NCBI RefSeq assembly: GCF_011440305.1
Contig: NZ_JAAOIW010000002.1
Span: 364,084-428,083, forward strand
Origin: Paenibacillus agricola
GTDB taxonomy: Bacteria; Bacillota; Bacilli; Paenibacillales; NBRC-103111
Direction: 5' to 3'
DNA: 64,000 nucleotides
The notes under the pieces were generated by a model. The model worked only from the letters and a program-made list of their open reading frames with translations. It searched no databases and had not been told where the DNA came from. The translations under genes and the position numbers were made by a program. Positions 1 through 8,778 of this stretch are shown here, one piece after another (position 1 is the first letter of the stretch; the number at the start of each line of letters is the position of its first letter).

Positions 1-585
1 AAGCGTTGTCGCATTGGCTCCAATTCTTGCGCCATCCTTCATCGTAATGCCTTTCATGTTTGCAAACCGCTCTCGTGTCCGGCCCATGTAGTTGTCATTG
101 CTCGTAACTACACCAGGAGCTACGAATACATCATTGCCCAAGCTCGAATAAGCGGTAATGTAGCAGTTCGTCTCCAGCTTGCACTTGCTGCCAACGGTGC
201 AATCGTTCTCGATAGAAGCGCCTCGCCCAACAATCGTTTTGTCTCCAACCGTTACACGCTCGCGAATGGTTGCCAGGTCGGCGACGAACACGTCCTCGCC
301 CAGCTTGGCTCCCGCGTAGATGATGGCCGAAGTGCCAACTGTGCTCCCATTGCCAATTTCTGCTGGGGGCTGTTTCGGGCGATCCAGCATCACGGAATTT
401 TTGGCTCTGGCCGGCTGTTTGCCAATGACTGCATTATCTTGGATCACGACCCGGCTTCCAATGATGGTACCTTCGTAAATAATGACATTGCTGCCGATCC
501 AGACCTGCTCTCCGAAAACTACACCATCTCGGATCTGGACATTGTTCCCCATCTCCACTGAGGGCTGTTCATTTACATTCAACAA
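1..585 (-). CDS. Left-handed beta-helix N-acetyltransferase, WbpD-like (3' end outside window)
   Basis: Partial: 195 codons are visible and the frame is still open at base 1. The protein is built from hexapeptide repeats of the (I/V)GxxxxI type from its first residues, so it is a left-handed beta-helix acyltransferase without the N-terminal Rossmann-like domain of PglD. The likely start is TTG at 585 with AGGAG at 596-600, 10 bases upstream; no ATG fits. The segment with FVAPGVVTSNDNYMGR is typical of sugar-nucleotide N-acetyltransferases of the WbpD/WlbB type. It lies 18 bases after the sugar transferase and shares the operon with WbpA-, WbpB- and WbpE-like genes, so acetylation of a 3-amino uronic acid sugar nucleotide is the most likely role. 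Acetylation of a 4-amino sugar is the alternative. Confidence 0.8.
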   Translation of the reverse strand, partial: MLNVNEQPSVEMGNNVQIRDGVVFGEQVWIGSNVIIYEGTIIGSRVVIQDNAVIGKQPARAKNSVMLDRPKQPPAEIGNGSTVGTSAIIYAGAKLGEDVFVADLATIRERVTVGDKTIVGRGASIENDCTVGSKCKLETNCYITAYSSLGNDVFVAPGVVTSNDNYMGRTRERFANMKGITMKDGARIGANATTL

Positions 586-603
586 GCGAAACCAGCTCCT
601 TTT

Positions 604-1209
604 TCACATAATTTTATGCAGCGTTTGCACAATAATCTCTACATCCTTTTTCAATGAAGCGTTTTGCAAATACAGCAAATTCATGTTCAGCTTATCCGGC
701 ATAATCCGTTCGATATACAGCTGCTCTGGGTGCTCCGCCGAGCTCAGCAGCGCGTTCTCATCGCTATATTTAATAGAAGCCCAATCGGTGATGCCAGGAC
801 GTATCGAAAGCACCTCTTTTTGCTGCTCATTGTAATAGTTCACGTAATAGGGCACCTCGGGCCTAGGGCCGACAAAGCTCATTTGTCCACAAAGCACGTT
901 AATTAGTTGCGGCAGTTCATCGATTTTGTACTTGCGCAGCAGGCGGCCGCTTTTCGTAATTCGCGCATCTTGGCCAACCGTAATTTGCTTGCCCAATTTC
1001 TCCGCACCCACAACCATCGTGCGAAATTTAAGAATAGTAAAGGGCTTCTGCCCTTTGCCGATACGCTGCTGCTTAAAAAAAGTAGGCCCTCGGGAATCCA
1101 GCTTAATCCAGCCGATCACAACGAGGAAGACAGGCAGCAGTGCCAGCAAGCCGAGCAGGGAGAACACAAGATCAAACGACCGCTTCGTGAATAGATAGGT
1201 TTTTTTCAT
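604..1209 (-). CDS. Initiating undecaprenyl-phosphate sugar phosphotransferase, PglC-like
   Basis: This is a bacterial sugar transferase of the short monotopic type (201 aa, the size of PglC). It transfers a phospho-sugar from a UDP-sugar to undecaprenyl phosphate and so starts repeat-unit assembly at the membrane. Visible marks are an N-terminal KRSFDL segment followed by one hydrophobic helix (about residues 13-33), the basic block KFRTM, DELPQLINVL and GPRPE. There is no N-terminal multi-span domain as in WbaP or WcaJ. It lies 6 bases downstream of the aminotransferase. With the PglF-like dehydratase and that aminotransferase in the same operon, a bacillosamine-type sugar as the first residue is plausible (inference). 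Confidence 0.92.
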   Translation of the reverse strand: MKKTYLFTKRSFDLVFSLLGLLALLPVFLVVIGWIKLDSRGPTFFKQQRIGKGQKPFTILKFRTMVVGAEKLGKQITVGQDARITKSGRLLRKYKIDELPQLINVLCGQMSFVGPRPEVPYYVNYYNEQQKEVLSIRPGITDWASIKYSDENALLSSAEHPEQLYIERIMPDKLNMNLLYLQNASLKKDVEIIVQTLHKIM

Positions 1210-1215
1210 AAGGCA

Positions 1216-2421
1216 TTACCTTCTGTGGGCGGCAAGTAAGCGGGTCACATGGAAAATCACGTAATTCACTTCTTCCACCGCCATGCCCGGATACAGCGGC
1301 AGCGAAATGGCGGCTTCGTATGCCCGCTTCGTCTCCGGGTAATCCTCCATCGCAAAGCCGAGCCTCCGGTAATAAGGATGATGGGGTACCGGGATAAAAT
1401 GGACGCTGGTGCCAATCCCTGCTTCCTGAAGCTGCTCAATCATTTCAGCACGGGAAATATTCAGCAGCTCTTCCTTCAAGCGGATCACGTATAAATGCCA
1501 GGCGTGGCGGTGCTCACTGGAATCAGCAGGAAGGATCAAGGCTTCATTGCGAGAAAAGGCCGAGTTATACATCGCGGCATACAGCTCGCGCAGCTCCTGC
1601 ATATAGGCAAGCTTGCCCAATTGAACCAAGCCGAGAGCCGCCTGCATATCGGTCATATTGTACTTGAAGCCGGGCTCCTGCACTTCATAGTACCAAGAGC
1701 CTTTTTCCGAATAGCGATTCCATGCATTTTTGTCCATACCATGCAGACTGAGCACCCGAATGCGATCGGCAATTTCTTCATCCTTGCTCGTCACCATCCC
1801 GCCTTCGCCTGTCGTTAAATTTTTGGTTGCGTAGAAGCTGAAGCATGTAACATCGCCGATGCTGCCGATCTTTCGACCCTTATATTCGGTATGTACAGCG
1901 TGGGCGGCGTCCTCGATAATTTTCAACTGATAACGCTCGGCGATTTGCTGGATTTTGTCCATTTCACAAGGCAGACCGGCAAAATGAACGGGGATTATCG
2001 CTTTCGTTCGTGAGGTGACCGCCTGCTCCAGCAAGTCGGCGTTAATATTCATTGTGATGGGATCGATATCGACGAAAACAGGAGTGCCCCCGCAGTGAAT
2101 AATTGTATTCACGGTTGCGATAAATGTGTAAGGCGTTGTAATGACTTCATCGCCTGGACCGACACCATAAGCCAACAGAGCCAGATGCAGGCCGGCCGTG
2201 CAGGAATTCAAGCCAATTGCATGCGGGCTGTTTACAGAGGCCGCAAACTTTCGCTCGAATTCAAGTGTTTTGGGTCCTCTACTAAGCCAGTTCGATTGAA
2301 GCGTATCGATGACCTCTTTGATTTCTCTGTCCTCAATCAGCGGTAATGCATAAGGAATCCGCAGCTTGACACCGACGGTTTCTGCACCTGTAGTGCTTGT
2401 TGGATTATTCATAGCTCTCAT
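1216..2421 (-). CDS. DegT/DnrJ/EryC1/StrS family sugar aminotransferase (PglE-like candidate)
   Basis: This is a PLP-dependent aminotransferase of about 401 aa that puts an amino group on a keto-sugar nucleotide. The PLP lysine is in the FYATKNLTTGEGG segment, and the cofactor site is seen in IIEDAAHA. The start chosen is ATG at 2421, because AAAAGGTGG ends five bases upstream; the longer GTG reading at 2430 would overlap that ribosome binding site. It is a different subgroup from the second aminotransferase at 6491. Together with the PglF-like 4,6-dehydratase and the PglC-like transferase it could make UDP-4-amino-4,6-dideoxy-GlcNAc. The exact substrate cannot be read from sequence alone. 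Confidence 0.9.
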   Translation of the reverse strand: MRAMNNPTSTTGAETVGVKLRIPYALPLIEDREIKEVIDTLQSNWLSRGPKTLEFERKFAASVNSPHAIGLNSCTAGLHLALLAYGVGPGDEVITTPYTFIATVNTIIHCGGTPVFVDIDPITMNINADLLEQAVTSRTKAIIPVHFAGLPCEMDKIQQIAERYQLKIIEDAAHAVHTEYKGRKIGSIGDVTCFSFYATKNLTTGEGGMVTSKDEEIADRIRVLSLHGMDKNAWNRYSEKGSWYYEVQEPGFKYNMTDMQAALGLVQLGKLAYMQELRELYAAMYNSAFSRNEALILPADSSEHRHAWHLYVIRLKEELLNISRAEMIEQLQEAGIGTSVHFIPVPHHPYYRRLGFAMEDYPETKRAYEAAISLPLYPGMAVEEVNYVIFHVTRLLAAHRR

Positions 2422-2464
2422 ACCATCCACCTTTTTGTAAGTTAATATAGCGCTCCGTCCGTCC

Positions 2465-3667
2465 TTATTCCACCGCCTGTGGAACCTTCGCCACCAATCC
2501 CTCGTATAGCCTAATCAGCTTCTCGGCATTGGAATCGGCATCGTAATGCTCGAAGACATAGTCCTTCAATCGCTGGGCACGACCGGCGGCGTCCGTTCTT
2601 TTTATCCGCACATCCTTGATCGCCTGCTTCAGCTCCTTCACCGACTTCGCCGGGATCATGCTGCCCCGCCCCTCGCCCAACAGCTCGGGGATACCGCCAA
2701 CATTTGTGGCGATCACTGGCGTGCCCGCTGCCCCTGCCTCGACCAGCACGGTTGGCAAGCCCTCGCGGTAAGAGGGCAGCACCAGCAGATCCGCTGCCGC
2801 CAAGTACAAGGGAATGCGCGTATTGGGCTGAACACCTGCGCTTACCATATGCGGCGTCTGCTTGACCTCATCCTCCAGCTCGCCCCCACCAACGAAGACA
2901 CCCATGATCGAAGAGTCTCCTGAATGAAGTTCTTCGAGTGCTTTTAGCAGCTCGCGAATGCCCTTCGTCTCCAGCAAGTAGCCTATATACAGCACCAGGA
3001 ACGCATCCTGCGGCAAACCGAGCTGCAGCCTGGCTTCCCTTTTGCTTGGCAAGGAACGGTAAGCCTTCAGGTTAATGCCCACCGGCTTCACAATCGGACG
3101 CACTCCGCTCACCACCTTCGTCCGGTCAGACAAGGCTTGGCTCACTGCAAGCACCGAGGTCGCGCCAGTGACGGCAGCACAGAAGCGCCGGCACGTCATC
3201 CTGTTAATTTCCGGATATACATTCACATCACTGCCGTGAAGCGTCAGGACGCTGGGCACTCCCCATATGCGGCTTAGATGCACGGCGCTTAGGCCGAGCG
3301 GAAAAGAGAAATGGGCATGGATCAGGTCCGGCTTTGGGAGATCCATTCGCAGTATTTTATTGCGGATCAGCAGATGGTCCGGCATCGCCAAATGATTAGC
3401 CTTCGGTATCGCCAAATAGCGCGGGCGATGAATCGTGACACCACCGTCCATATATTGCTCAGGTGTATGCTTGTATTGCTGCCACTTGGCGCGGAAGCTA
3501 TCCATCATCGGTGGCACCCAAGGCACCGGAGCGATGACACGAATTTCAGCGCCCATCCGTTCTAAAGCATTGACCTCCGTTTTATGAAAAATCCCTCCTA
3601 TTGGATCGCTAACCGATGGATAAGCCGGCGCTAGCCACAATACTTGAAGCGGGTTTTGACGTTTCAT
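2465..3667 (-). CDS. Glycosyltransferase, GT4 family
   Basis: This is a GT-B fold retaining glycosyltransferase of 400 aa. The N-terminal domain begins with VLWLAPAYPS and holds the HAHFSFPLG motif. The C-terminal donor-binding domain contains the E-x7-E motif in the EGLPTVLVEAG segment followed by PVIATNVGGIPELL. It has no signal peptide and probably acts at the inner membrane face, adding a sugar to the lipid-linked repeat unit. The start overlaps the stop of the flippase gene by four bases (ATGA), so the two are translationally coupled. Donor and acceptor are unknown. Confidence 0.93.
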   Translation of the reverse strand: MKRQNPLQVLWLAPAYPSVSDPIGGIFHKTEVNALERMGAEIRVIAPVPWVPPMMDSFRAKWQQYKHTPEQYMDGGVTIHRPRYLAIPKANHLAMPDHLLIRNKILRMDLPKPDLIHAHFSFPLGLSAVHLSRIWGVPSVLTLHGSDVNVYPEINRMTCRRFCAAVTGATSVLAVSQALSDRTKVVSGVRPIVKPVGINLKAYRSLPSKREARLQLGLPQDAFLVLYIGYLLETKGIRELLKALEELHSGDSSIMGVFVGGGELEDEVKQTPHMVSAGVQPNTRIPLYLAAADLLVLPSYREGLPTVLVEAGAAGTPVIATNVGGIPELLGEGRGSMIPAKSVKELKQAIKDVRIKRTDAAGRAQRLKDYVFEHYDADSNAEKLIRLYEGLVAKVPQAVE

Positions 3668-5133
3668 CCTACTGCCCTCACCTTCCTTCTGAAATATCCG
3701 GCTAACAGCTTCCAGTCATCCGGCTGAAGGATGATAAAGTTCAGGTAAGCTACGCCTGTTAATCTTTTGAAAATAACCACATAAATAATTGAGCTGATCG
3801 TATAAGTAGTCGAGGTAGCGATGGAAGCACCGATCATCCCGAAGCGGGGCACCAGCAGTAGATTCAGCAGCAGGTTACAAGAAACCGTAATAAAGGACAC
3901 CTTCATGACGATTCCCGGCTTTCCCCTGCCTGAAAGATCATTGGCAATAATCCGTTCCAGTGAGCCTAAGATAATGCCGGGAAGCAATAGCTGCAGCGCT
4001 AACGCACCCACTGCATAATCCGCTCCAAACATCAGGTTAATGAACCAGCCCGACATGAAATAGAAAATAAGACCGCCAACAATCGATAATGCCAGTACGC
4101 AACGCCCTACAACCGAGGTTAGCCGATTACGTTCATCTTCACTATTCAGTGAAGAAATTTTGGGGAACAATACCATTGACACGGCTCTCGACAAAAACCA
4201 AAGCTGCTCCGCTACACTGACCGAAATTGCGTAAATCCCAACCGCCGCCGAATTGACGAATAAAGCAATCATCATTAAATCAGCTCTGTAGTTCAGAAAG
4301 GTAGCGATGTTGCTGAGATGGTTTTGAATCCCATACACCATGCTTTTCTTCAGATAGGCCACCGAAATATGGCTACCCTTCAACCGTAAGCCATAGCTGC
4401 TTCTAAGCAGGTACCACGTAATAAGCAGTGTGGTTACATGCCCTGACACTGTGCTAATGAGCGCTCCCATAATGCCTAAGTCCAGTACGATGACCAATAA
4501 GCACATCAACAGCAGCGTCAGCGACTGGCTTAAAAAAATGACGCCGGTCAGCCGCTTAAAGTCCTGCTTGCCTTGAAAAATACTTTGCAAAAATATATTC
4601 AAGAACAGCACAGGCAGCATCGACAAGCAAAGGAACAGCAGGCTGATGGGCGTGGCTCCGAAGAAGGCCTCCGAAGCCAACCAGATGATAACCGTCCCGA
4701 CGAGCAAGGATACAACACTTAGTACCAAAGCGGCCATTACATTCGTCTTATAAATCGTTCCTAGCGATTCCTCCTTGCGGCCGATGTAGTAAACGGTTGA
4801 AACCTCGATGCCGAAGTTCAGGAACAGCATCAGCATCGTAGGCAGCAGGATCGCCAGCGAGAATATGCCCTGCCCGTCGGTGCCTAAATACCTGGCAGTC
4901 ACCACCGCTGTCGCAAAGCCAATTGCGATACCGGAGAGCTGCCGGGCCACCGTTAAAAAGCTATTATGCAAAAATGCCTTATTCTCGCCTGACCCCCTTT
5001 GCCTTCTTCCTCTGGCAACCCGACTCTCCCTGATGATCTCGTTTAAGCCTGCGCCCTCACCACTGATCTCACTCACGCCTAAGCCTTGCCCGCTTGTTCC
5101 ATTCAAGCCCACGCTTTTCCCTTCCATACTCAC
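3664..5133 (-). CDS. Polysaccharide flippase, Wzx/MATE-like
   Basis: This is a membrane protein of 489 aa with about 12-14 hydrophobic helices of the oligosaccharide flippase family, which moves lipid-linked repeat units across the membrane. It overlaps its neighbours on both sides by four bases (GTGA at the start, ATGA at the end). The first membrane segment begins only near residue 58; before it lies a Gly/Ser/Glu-rich tract with an imperfect repeat (for example GQGLGVSEISGEG then GAGLNEI) and a basic run GRRQR. Flippases of this family usually start within a few residues of the first helix, so the extension is odd. An internal TTG just before HNSFLT would give a standard-length protein, but no clear ribosome binding site was identified for it. 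Confidence 0.9.
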   Translation of the reverse strand: MSMEGKSVGLNGTSGQGLGVSEISGEGAGLNEIIRESRVARGRRQRGSGENKAFLHNSFLTVARQLSGIAIGFATAVVTARYLGTDGQGIFSLAILLPTMLMLFLNFGIEVSTVYYIGRKEESLGTIYKTNVMAALVLSVVSLLVGTVIIWLASEAFFGATPISLLFLCLSMLPVLFLNIFLQSIFQGKQDFKRLTGVIFLSQSLTLLLMCLLVIVLDLGIMGALISTVSGHVTTLLITWYLLRSSYGLRLKGSHISVAYLKKSMVYGIQNHLSNIATFLNYRADLMMIALFVNSAAVGIYAISVSVAEQLWFLSRAVSMVLFPKISSLNSEDERNRLTSVVGRCVLALSIVGGLIFYFMSGWFINLMFGADYAVGALALQLLLPGIILGSLERIIANDLSGRGKPGIVMKVSFITVSCNLLLNLLLVPRFGMIGASIATSTTYTISSIIYVVIFKRLTGVAYLNFIILQPDDWKLLAGYFRRKVRAVG

Positions 5134-6494
5134 AGCAGGTAGTACTTGCCAAGTACCTCCATTCCCTTCATTGCATTTCGGGTATCGAACAGCACCGAGG
5201 CACTGCGGCGGATGACCTCGTAATTAAAGCTGGAATGATCCGTGGTGATAACGGAAATATCGGCCTTTTTCAAATTCGCCGAGGTCGCTGGGATGGAGGT
5301 GTACAACCGTCCTTGATGCTTGCATTTACTGATATGCGGGTCACTGTACATGATGACCGCTCCTCTTTTTTCAAGCTCCTCAATAATTTTAAGCACGGGG
5401 GATTCCCGGTAGTCCTCGATATCCTTTTTGTAGGATAGACCGAGCAAAAAAATCTTCGAACCCTTCAGCGACTTCTTTTCTTCATTGAGAATATGGCTGA
5501 TCCGCTCTACAACAAACTCCGGCATGCTGTTATTGATCTCACCAGCAACCTCGATCAAGCGGGTATGGTAGTTGAATTCCCGTGCCTTCCAGGTCAGGTA
5601 AAAGGGGTCAATCGGGATACAATGCCCGCCAAGCCCAGGTCCTGGGTAAAAAGCCATAAAGCCATAAGGCTTGGTTTTTGCCGCATCGATCACTTCCCAC
5701 ACATTAATGCCCATCCGATTGCAAAGGATCGCCATCTCATTAGCCAATGCAATATTAATATTGCGAAAGGTGTTTTCGAATATTTTTTCCATCTCGGCTA
5801 CATCGGGGCTGCTTACCTCATGGACTTCGCCATCCAGCACGGCCCGGTACATCGTAGAGGCTACCCGGGTACAATTAGCTGTGACGCCACCTACAACCTT
5901 AGGCGTGTTTTTGGTATTGTAGCTTTTGTTGCCGGGATCGACACGTTCGGGTGAGTAGGCCAGGAAAAAATCAATCCCGCATTTTAATCCCGATACCTCC
6001 TCCAAGGTAGGCTTAACTAATTGCTCGGTTGTGCCTGGATAAGTCGTGCTTTCCAAAATAACCAGCATGCCGGGACGCAGATATTTGGCGATGGCTCTTG
6101 TCGATAGCTCGACAAAGCTTGTATCCGGCTGCTGATAAATATCGAGCGGGGTTGGCACACAAATCGCCACCGCGTCCACTTCGCTAATGAAGGAATAATC
6201 CGAGGTTGCTTTGAGCCTGCCCTCCATCACCATGACGCGTAAGTCCTCATCCACTACATCGCCTATGTAATTGACCCCTTCATTAACCAAATCCACCTTG
6301 GTCTCTTGAATGTCAAAGCCGATGACCTCAAAGCCTGCCTTCGCTTTCTCCACGGCTAAGGGCAGGCCCACATAACCAAGGCCCACAACACCCACTACAG
6401 CCTTTTTTGCATGAAATTTGGCAATAAGCTGCTCCGCCATCAAAGAAATAGCTAATGCACTGCCCGTTAACGTCGCTGCTGTCATTGCGCTCAT
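5130..6494 (-). CDS. UDP-N-acetyl-hexosamine 6-dehydrogenase, WbpA/WecC-type
   Basis: This is an NAD-dependent nucleotide-sugar dehydrogenase of 454 aa that oxidises C6 of a UDP-HexNAc to the uronic acid in two steps. The Rossmann motif GVVGLGYVGLPLA lies near residue 36, the catalytic cysteine sits in GLGGHCIPIDPFY, and the C-terminal UDP-binding domain carries GLSYKKDIEDYRESP. ATG 6494 has AGGGGAG upstream and overlaps the stop of the aminotransferase gene. Between WbpE-like and WbpB-like genes it most likely supplies UDP-GlcNAcA for a 2,3-diacetamido sugar. Whether the substrate is GlcNAc or ManNAc cannot be decided here. Confidence 0.92.
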   Translation of the reverse strand: MSAMTAATLTGSALAISLMAEQLIAKFHAKKAVVGVVGLGYVGLPLAVEKAKAGFEVIGFDIQETKVDLVNEGVNYIGDVVDEDLRVMVMEGRLKATSDYSFISEVDAVAICVPTPLDIYQQPDTSFVELSTRAIAKYLRPGMLVILESTTYPGTTEQLVKPTLEEVSGLKCGIDFFLAYSPERVDPGNKSYNTKNTPKVVGGVTANCTRVASTMYRAVLDGEVHEVSSPDVAEMEKIFENTFRNINIALANEMAILCNRMGINVWEVIDAAKTKPYGFMAFYPGPGLGGHCIPIDPFYLTWKAREFNYHTRLIEVAGEINNSMPEFVVERISHILNEEKKSLKGSKIFLLGLSYKKDIEDYRESPVLKIIEELEKRGAVIMYSDPHISKCKHQGRLYTSIPATSANLKKADISVITTDHSSFNYEVIRRSASVLFDTRNAMKGMEVLGKYYLL

Positions 6495-7648
6495 AGTAGC
6501 TCTCCCCTTTTCTCAAAAAAATCGTGGATGACGGCAATCACGTAAGCCTGGTCCTCTTCGCTCATTTCCGGATACAAGGGTAATGCCATCGTTCCTAGTG
6601 CCGCATGCTCCGCTACTGGCAGGCTGCCAGCCCCATAGCCAAGCGGCTCATATACTTGCTGTCGATGCAGCGGTACGGGGTAATAGCTCCCGGAGCCGAT
6701 ACCATGCGCAGCCAAATGCTGCAATAAGGCATCCCGATGTTCGGTATGGATGATATATAAATGGTAAATCACATACATGCCTTTCGATTCTATGGGTAAT
6801 TTCAGCGGGGTTCTCCTTAATTCAGCGGTGTACACCAATGCTTTTTGCCGGCGCTTGCGGTTCCATTCATCCAGATGAGGCAGCTTGACCTTCAGCATAG
6901 CCGCTTGCAGCGAATCCAACCGGCTGTTATAGCCGATCATGGAGTGGTAATACTTGGGATTACTTCCGTGTACCCGCAATATTCGCAGCTTGGCTGCCAA
7001 TTCATCATCATTGGTAATGACCATTCCACCGTCGCCATAGCCGCCCAGGTTTTTGGTTGGAAAGAAGGAAAAGCATCCGGCTGTTCCGATTGAGCCGATG
7101 GGCCGGTGTCGGTAAGCTGAGCCCATAGCTTGGCACGCATCCTCGATAACATACAGCTCATATTTCCGCGCCAGCTCCATCAGCTCGTCCATTTGGACCG
7201 GCTGCCCAAAAATATGCACGGGTATAACCGCCTTCGTCCTTGGTGTAATGGCGGCTTCGAGCAGCGCAATGTTGATGTTGTAGGTATCCGCTTCAATATC
7301 GATGAATACCGGCACGGCACCCACCTGCGAAATAACCTCAGCACTTGCGAAAAAGGTGAACGGGGATGTGATCACCTCATCCCCAGGGCCAATGCCAAGC
7401 GCATCCAGCGTCAATAGCAGGGCATCGGTTCCGTTAGCTACACCAATAGCATGCTTGACGCCACAATATTTGGCAGTCTCTTCTTCAAACTGCTTCACGG
7501 ATGGGCCCATAATATAGCTGCCACTCTCCAGCACGTGGTTCATCGCTTGTTGAAGCTCCTCCTTTAAGGATGTATATTGCGCCACGGTATCAAGAAGGGG
7601 AACCTCCCTCTTTGTGTAATCATTCAAACCATGTATGGTCATGCTCAT
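6491..7648 (-). CDS. DegT/DnrJ/EryC1/StrS aminotransferase, WbpE-like
   Basis: A PLP-dependent sugar aminotransferase (385 aa). The PLP lysine is in FFPTKNLGGYGDGG and the active-site aspartate in VIEDACQA. That lysine motif is the one usually seen in WbpE/WlbC-like enzymes that aminate the 3-keto group of UDP-GlcNAcA. GGGAGAG precedes ATG 7648. Directly downstream is the dehydrogenase (four-base overlap) and directly upstream the Gfo/Idh/MocA oxidoreductase, reproducing the WbpA-WbpB-WbpE set. The coupled WbpB/WbpE reactions are known from Pseudomonas; here they are inferred from context and motifs. Confidence 0.9.
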   Translation of the reverse strand: MSMTIHGLNDYTKREVPLLDTVAQYTSLKEELQQAMNHVLESGSYIMGPSVKQFEEETAKYCGVKHAIGVANGTDALLLTLDALGIGPGDEVITSPFTFFASAEVISQVGAVPVFIDIEADTYNINIALLEAAITPRTKAVIPVHIFGQPVQMDELMELARKYELYVIEDACQAMGSAYRHRPIGSIGTAGCFSFFPTKNLGGYGDGGMVITNDDELAAKLRILRVHGSNPKYYHSMIGYNSRLDSLQAAMLKVKLPHLDEWNRKRRQKALVYTAELRRTPLKLPIESKGMYVIYHLYIIHTEHRDALLQHLAAHGIGSGSYYPVPLHRQQVYEPLGYGAGSLPVAEHAALGTMALPLYPEMSEEDQAYVIAVIHDFFEKRGELL

Positions 7649-7713
7649 TAACGATCTCTCCCTTTGGAATAAATGTACGGTGATTTAAATGCGTGCAATC
7701 GGTTGTGCTAGCT

Positions 7714-8754
7714 TCAGTGAGCCGCACCCGGTTGTACGAAGCTCCGCGCCGTTGCATTCCGGTCTGCCGCCTCGTAGATGTCGAGTACCAGCTTCAGCGC
7801 ATTCCGCCCATCCTCAACGGTGACAACCGGCTCCCGGTCTTCCCTAATGGCGCCGATCATGTCGCTGATGATCTGCTGATGCCCAGGAATGCCGTGTGGG
7901 TCTGCTTCGATTCTGCGGATTAGCTGCTCGTTGTCAGCTTGGACGCTATCCTCGAACGCCCAATGTTTAATCCAGCTTGCCGTTGGCCCGCCAATAACCG
8001 CCGTTCCCTTTTCACCAAAAATACTGAGCGATTCCTCATAATTTTTTGGATATATGGTTGAAGCTGCCTCGACCATACCAACAACTCCGCTTTCGAACTC
8101 CAGCAACGCAGCCGCCACATCCTCGGCTTCAATATCGCGCAGCCTAGTCGTTGTTAGGGCTTGGATATGCTTCACAGGACCCATTAGCCATAGCAGCAAG
8201 TCTAGGTTATGGATGGCTTGATTCATCAGCACCCCGCCGTCCATTGCTTTCGTACCACGCCACAAGGCTTGGTCATAATAAGCCTGATTCCGGTTCCAAC
8301 GCACCGTTGCGTTTACATGGCTGATCGTCCCGAATTTACCCTGCTCAAGCATTTTTTTTAATTCTACGATGGCCGGACGGAACCGATTAGGATGCACGAC
8401 CGCACACTTAACACCATTACGCAGGCAAGCCTCCTGAATCCGGGCAGCCGATTCCAAATCTAAAGCGACCGGCTTCTCTACAATAATATGCTTACCAGCA
8501 TTAGCAGCCTGCACAGCCAGCCTTTCATGCAGCCCGCTTGGCGTACAAATATTGATGACATCAATCTTCGGATCATCGAGCATTGCACTATAATCGCTGT
8601 ACCCGATTGCCCCTGTTTTTACAATAAAATCATCAAGAGAGATACGATTTGTATCACAGACCGCGTACAAATGCGCATCTTGGGCAAGCTTCATAGCTTT
8701 TGCGTGCTTATGGGCAATATGCCCGCAACCAACGATTGCAAAATGGATCATCAC
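7714..8754 (-). CDS. Gfo/Idh/MocA family sugar dehydrogenase, WbpB-like
   Basis: This is an NAD(P)-dependent oxidoreductase of 346 aa. The N-terminal Rossmann fold shows FAIVGCGHIAHKHAKA, then the EKPVAL signature near residue 95 with the conserved lysine, and a C-terminal alpha/beta dimerisation domain containing GGVLMNQAIHNLDLLLWL. By neighbourhood it oxidises C3 of UDP-GlcNAcA so that the WbpE-like enzyme can aminate it. The start could be GTG 8754 or the ATG three bases later; AAAGGAG lies upstream of both. The 65-base gap to the next gene holds no obvious terminator. Confidence 0.9.
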   Translation of the reverse strand: MMIHFAIVGCGHIAHKHAKAMKLAQDAHLYAVCDTNRISLDDFIVKTGAIGYSDYSAMLDDPKIDVINICTPSGLHERLAVQAANAGKHIIVEKPVALDLESAARIQEACLRNGVKCAVVHPNRFRPAIVELKKMLEQGKFGTISHVNATVRWNRNQAYYDQALWRGTKAMDGGVLMNQAIHNLDLLLWLMGPVKHIQALTTTRLRDIEAEDVAAALLEFESGVVGMVEAASTIYPKNYEESLSIFGEKGTAVIGGPTASWIKHWAFEDSVQADNEQLIRRIEADPHGIPGHQQIISDMIGAIREDREPVVTVEDGRNALKLVLDIYEAADRNATARSFVQPGAAH

Positions 8755-8778
8755 TAGCTTAAGCTCCTTTTAAATGGT

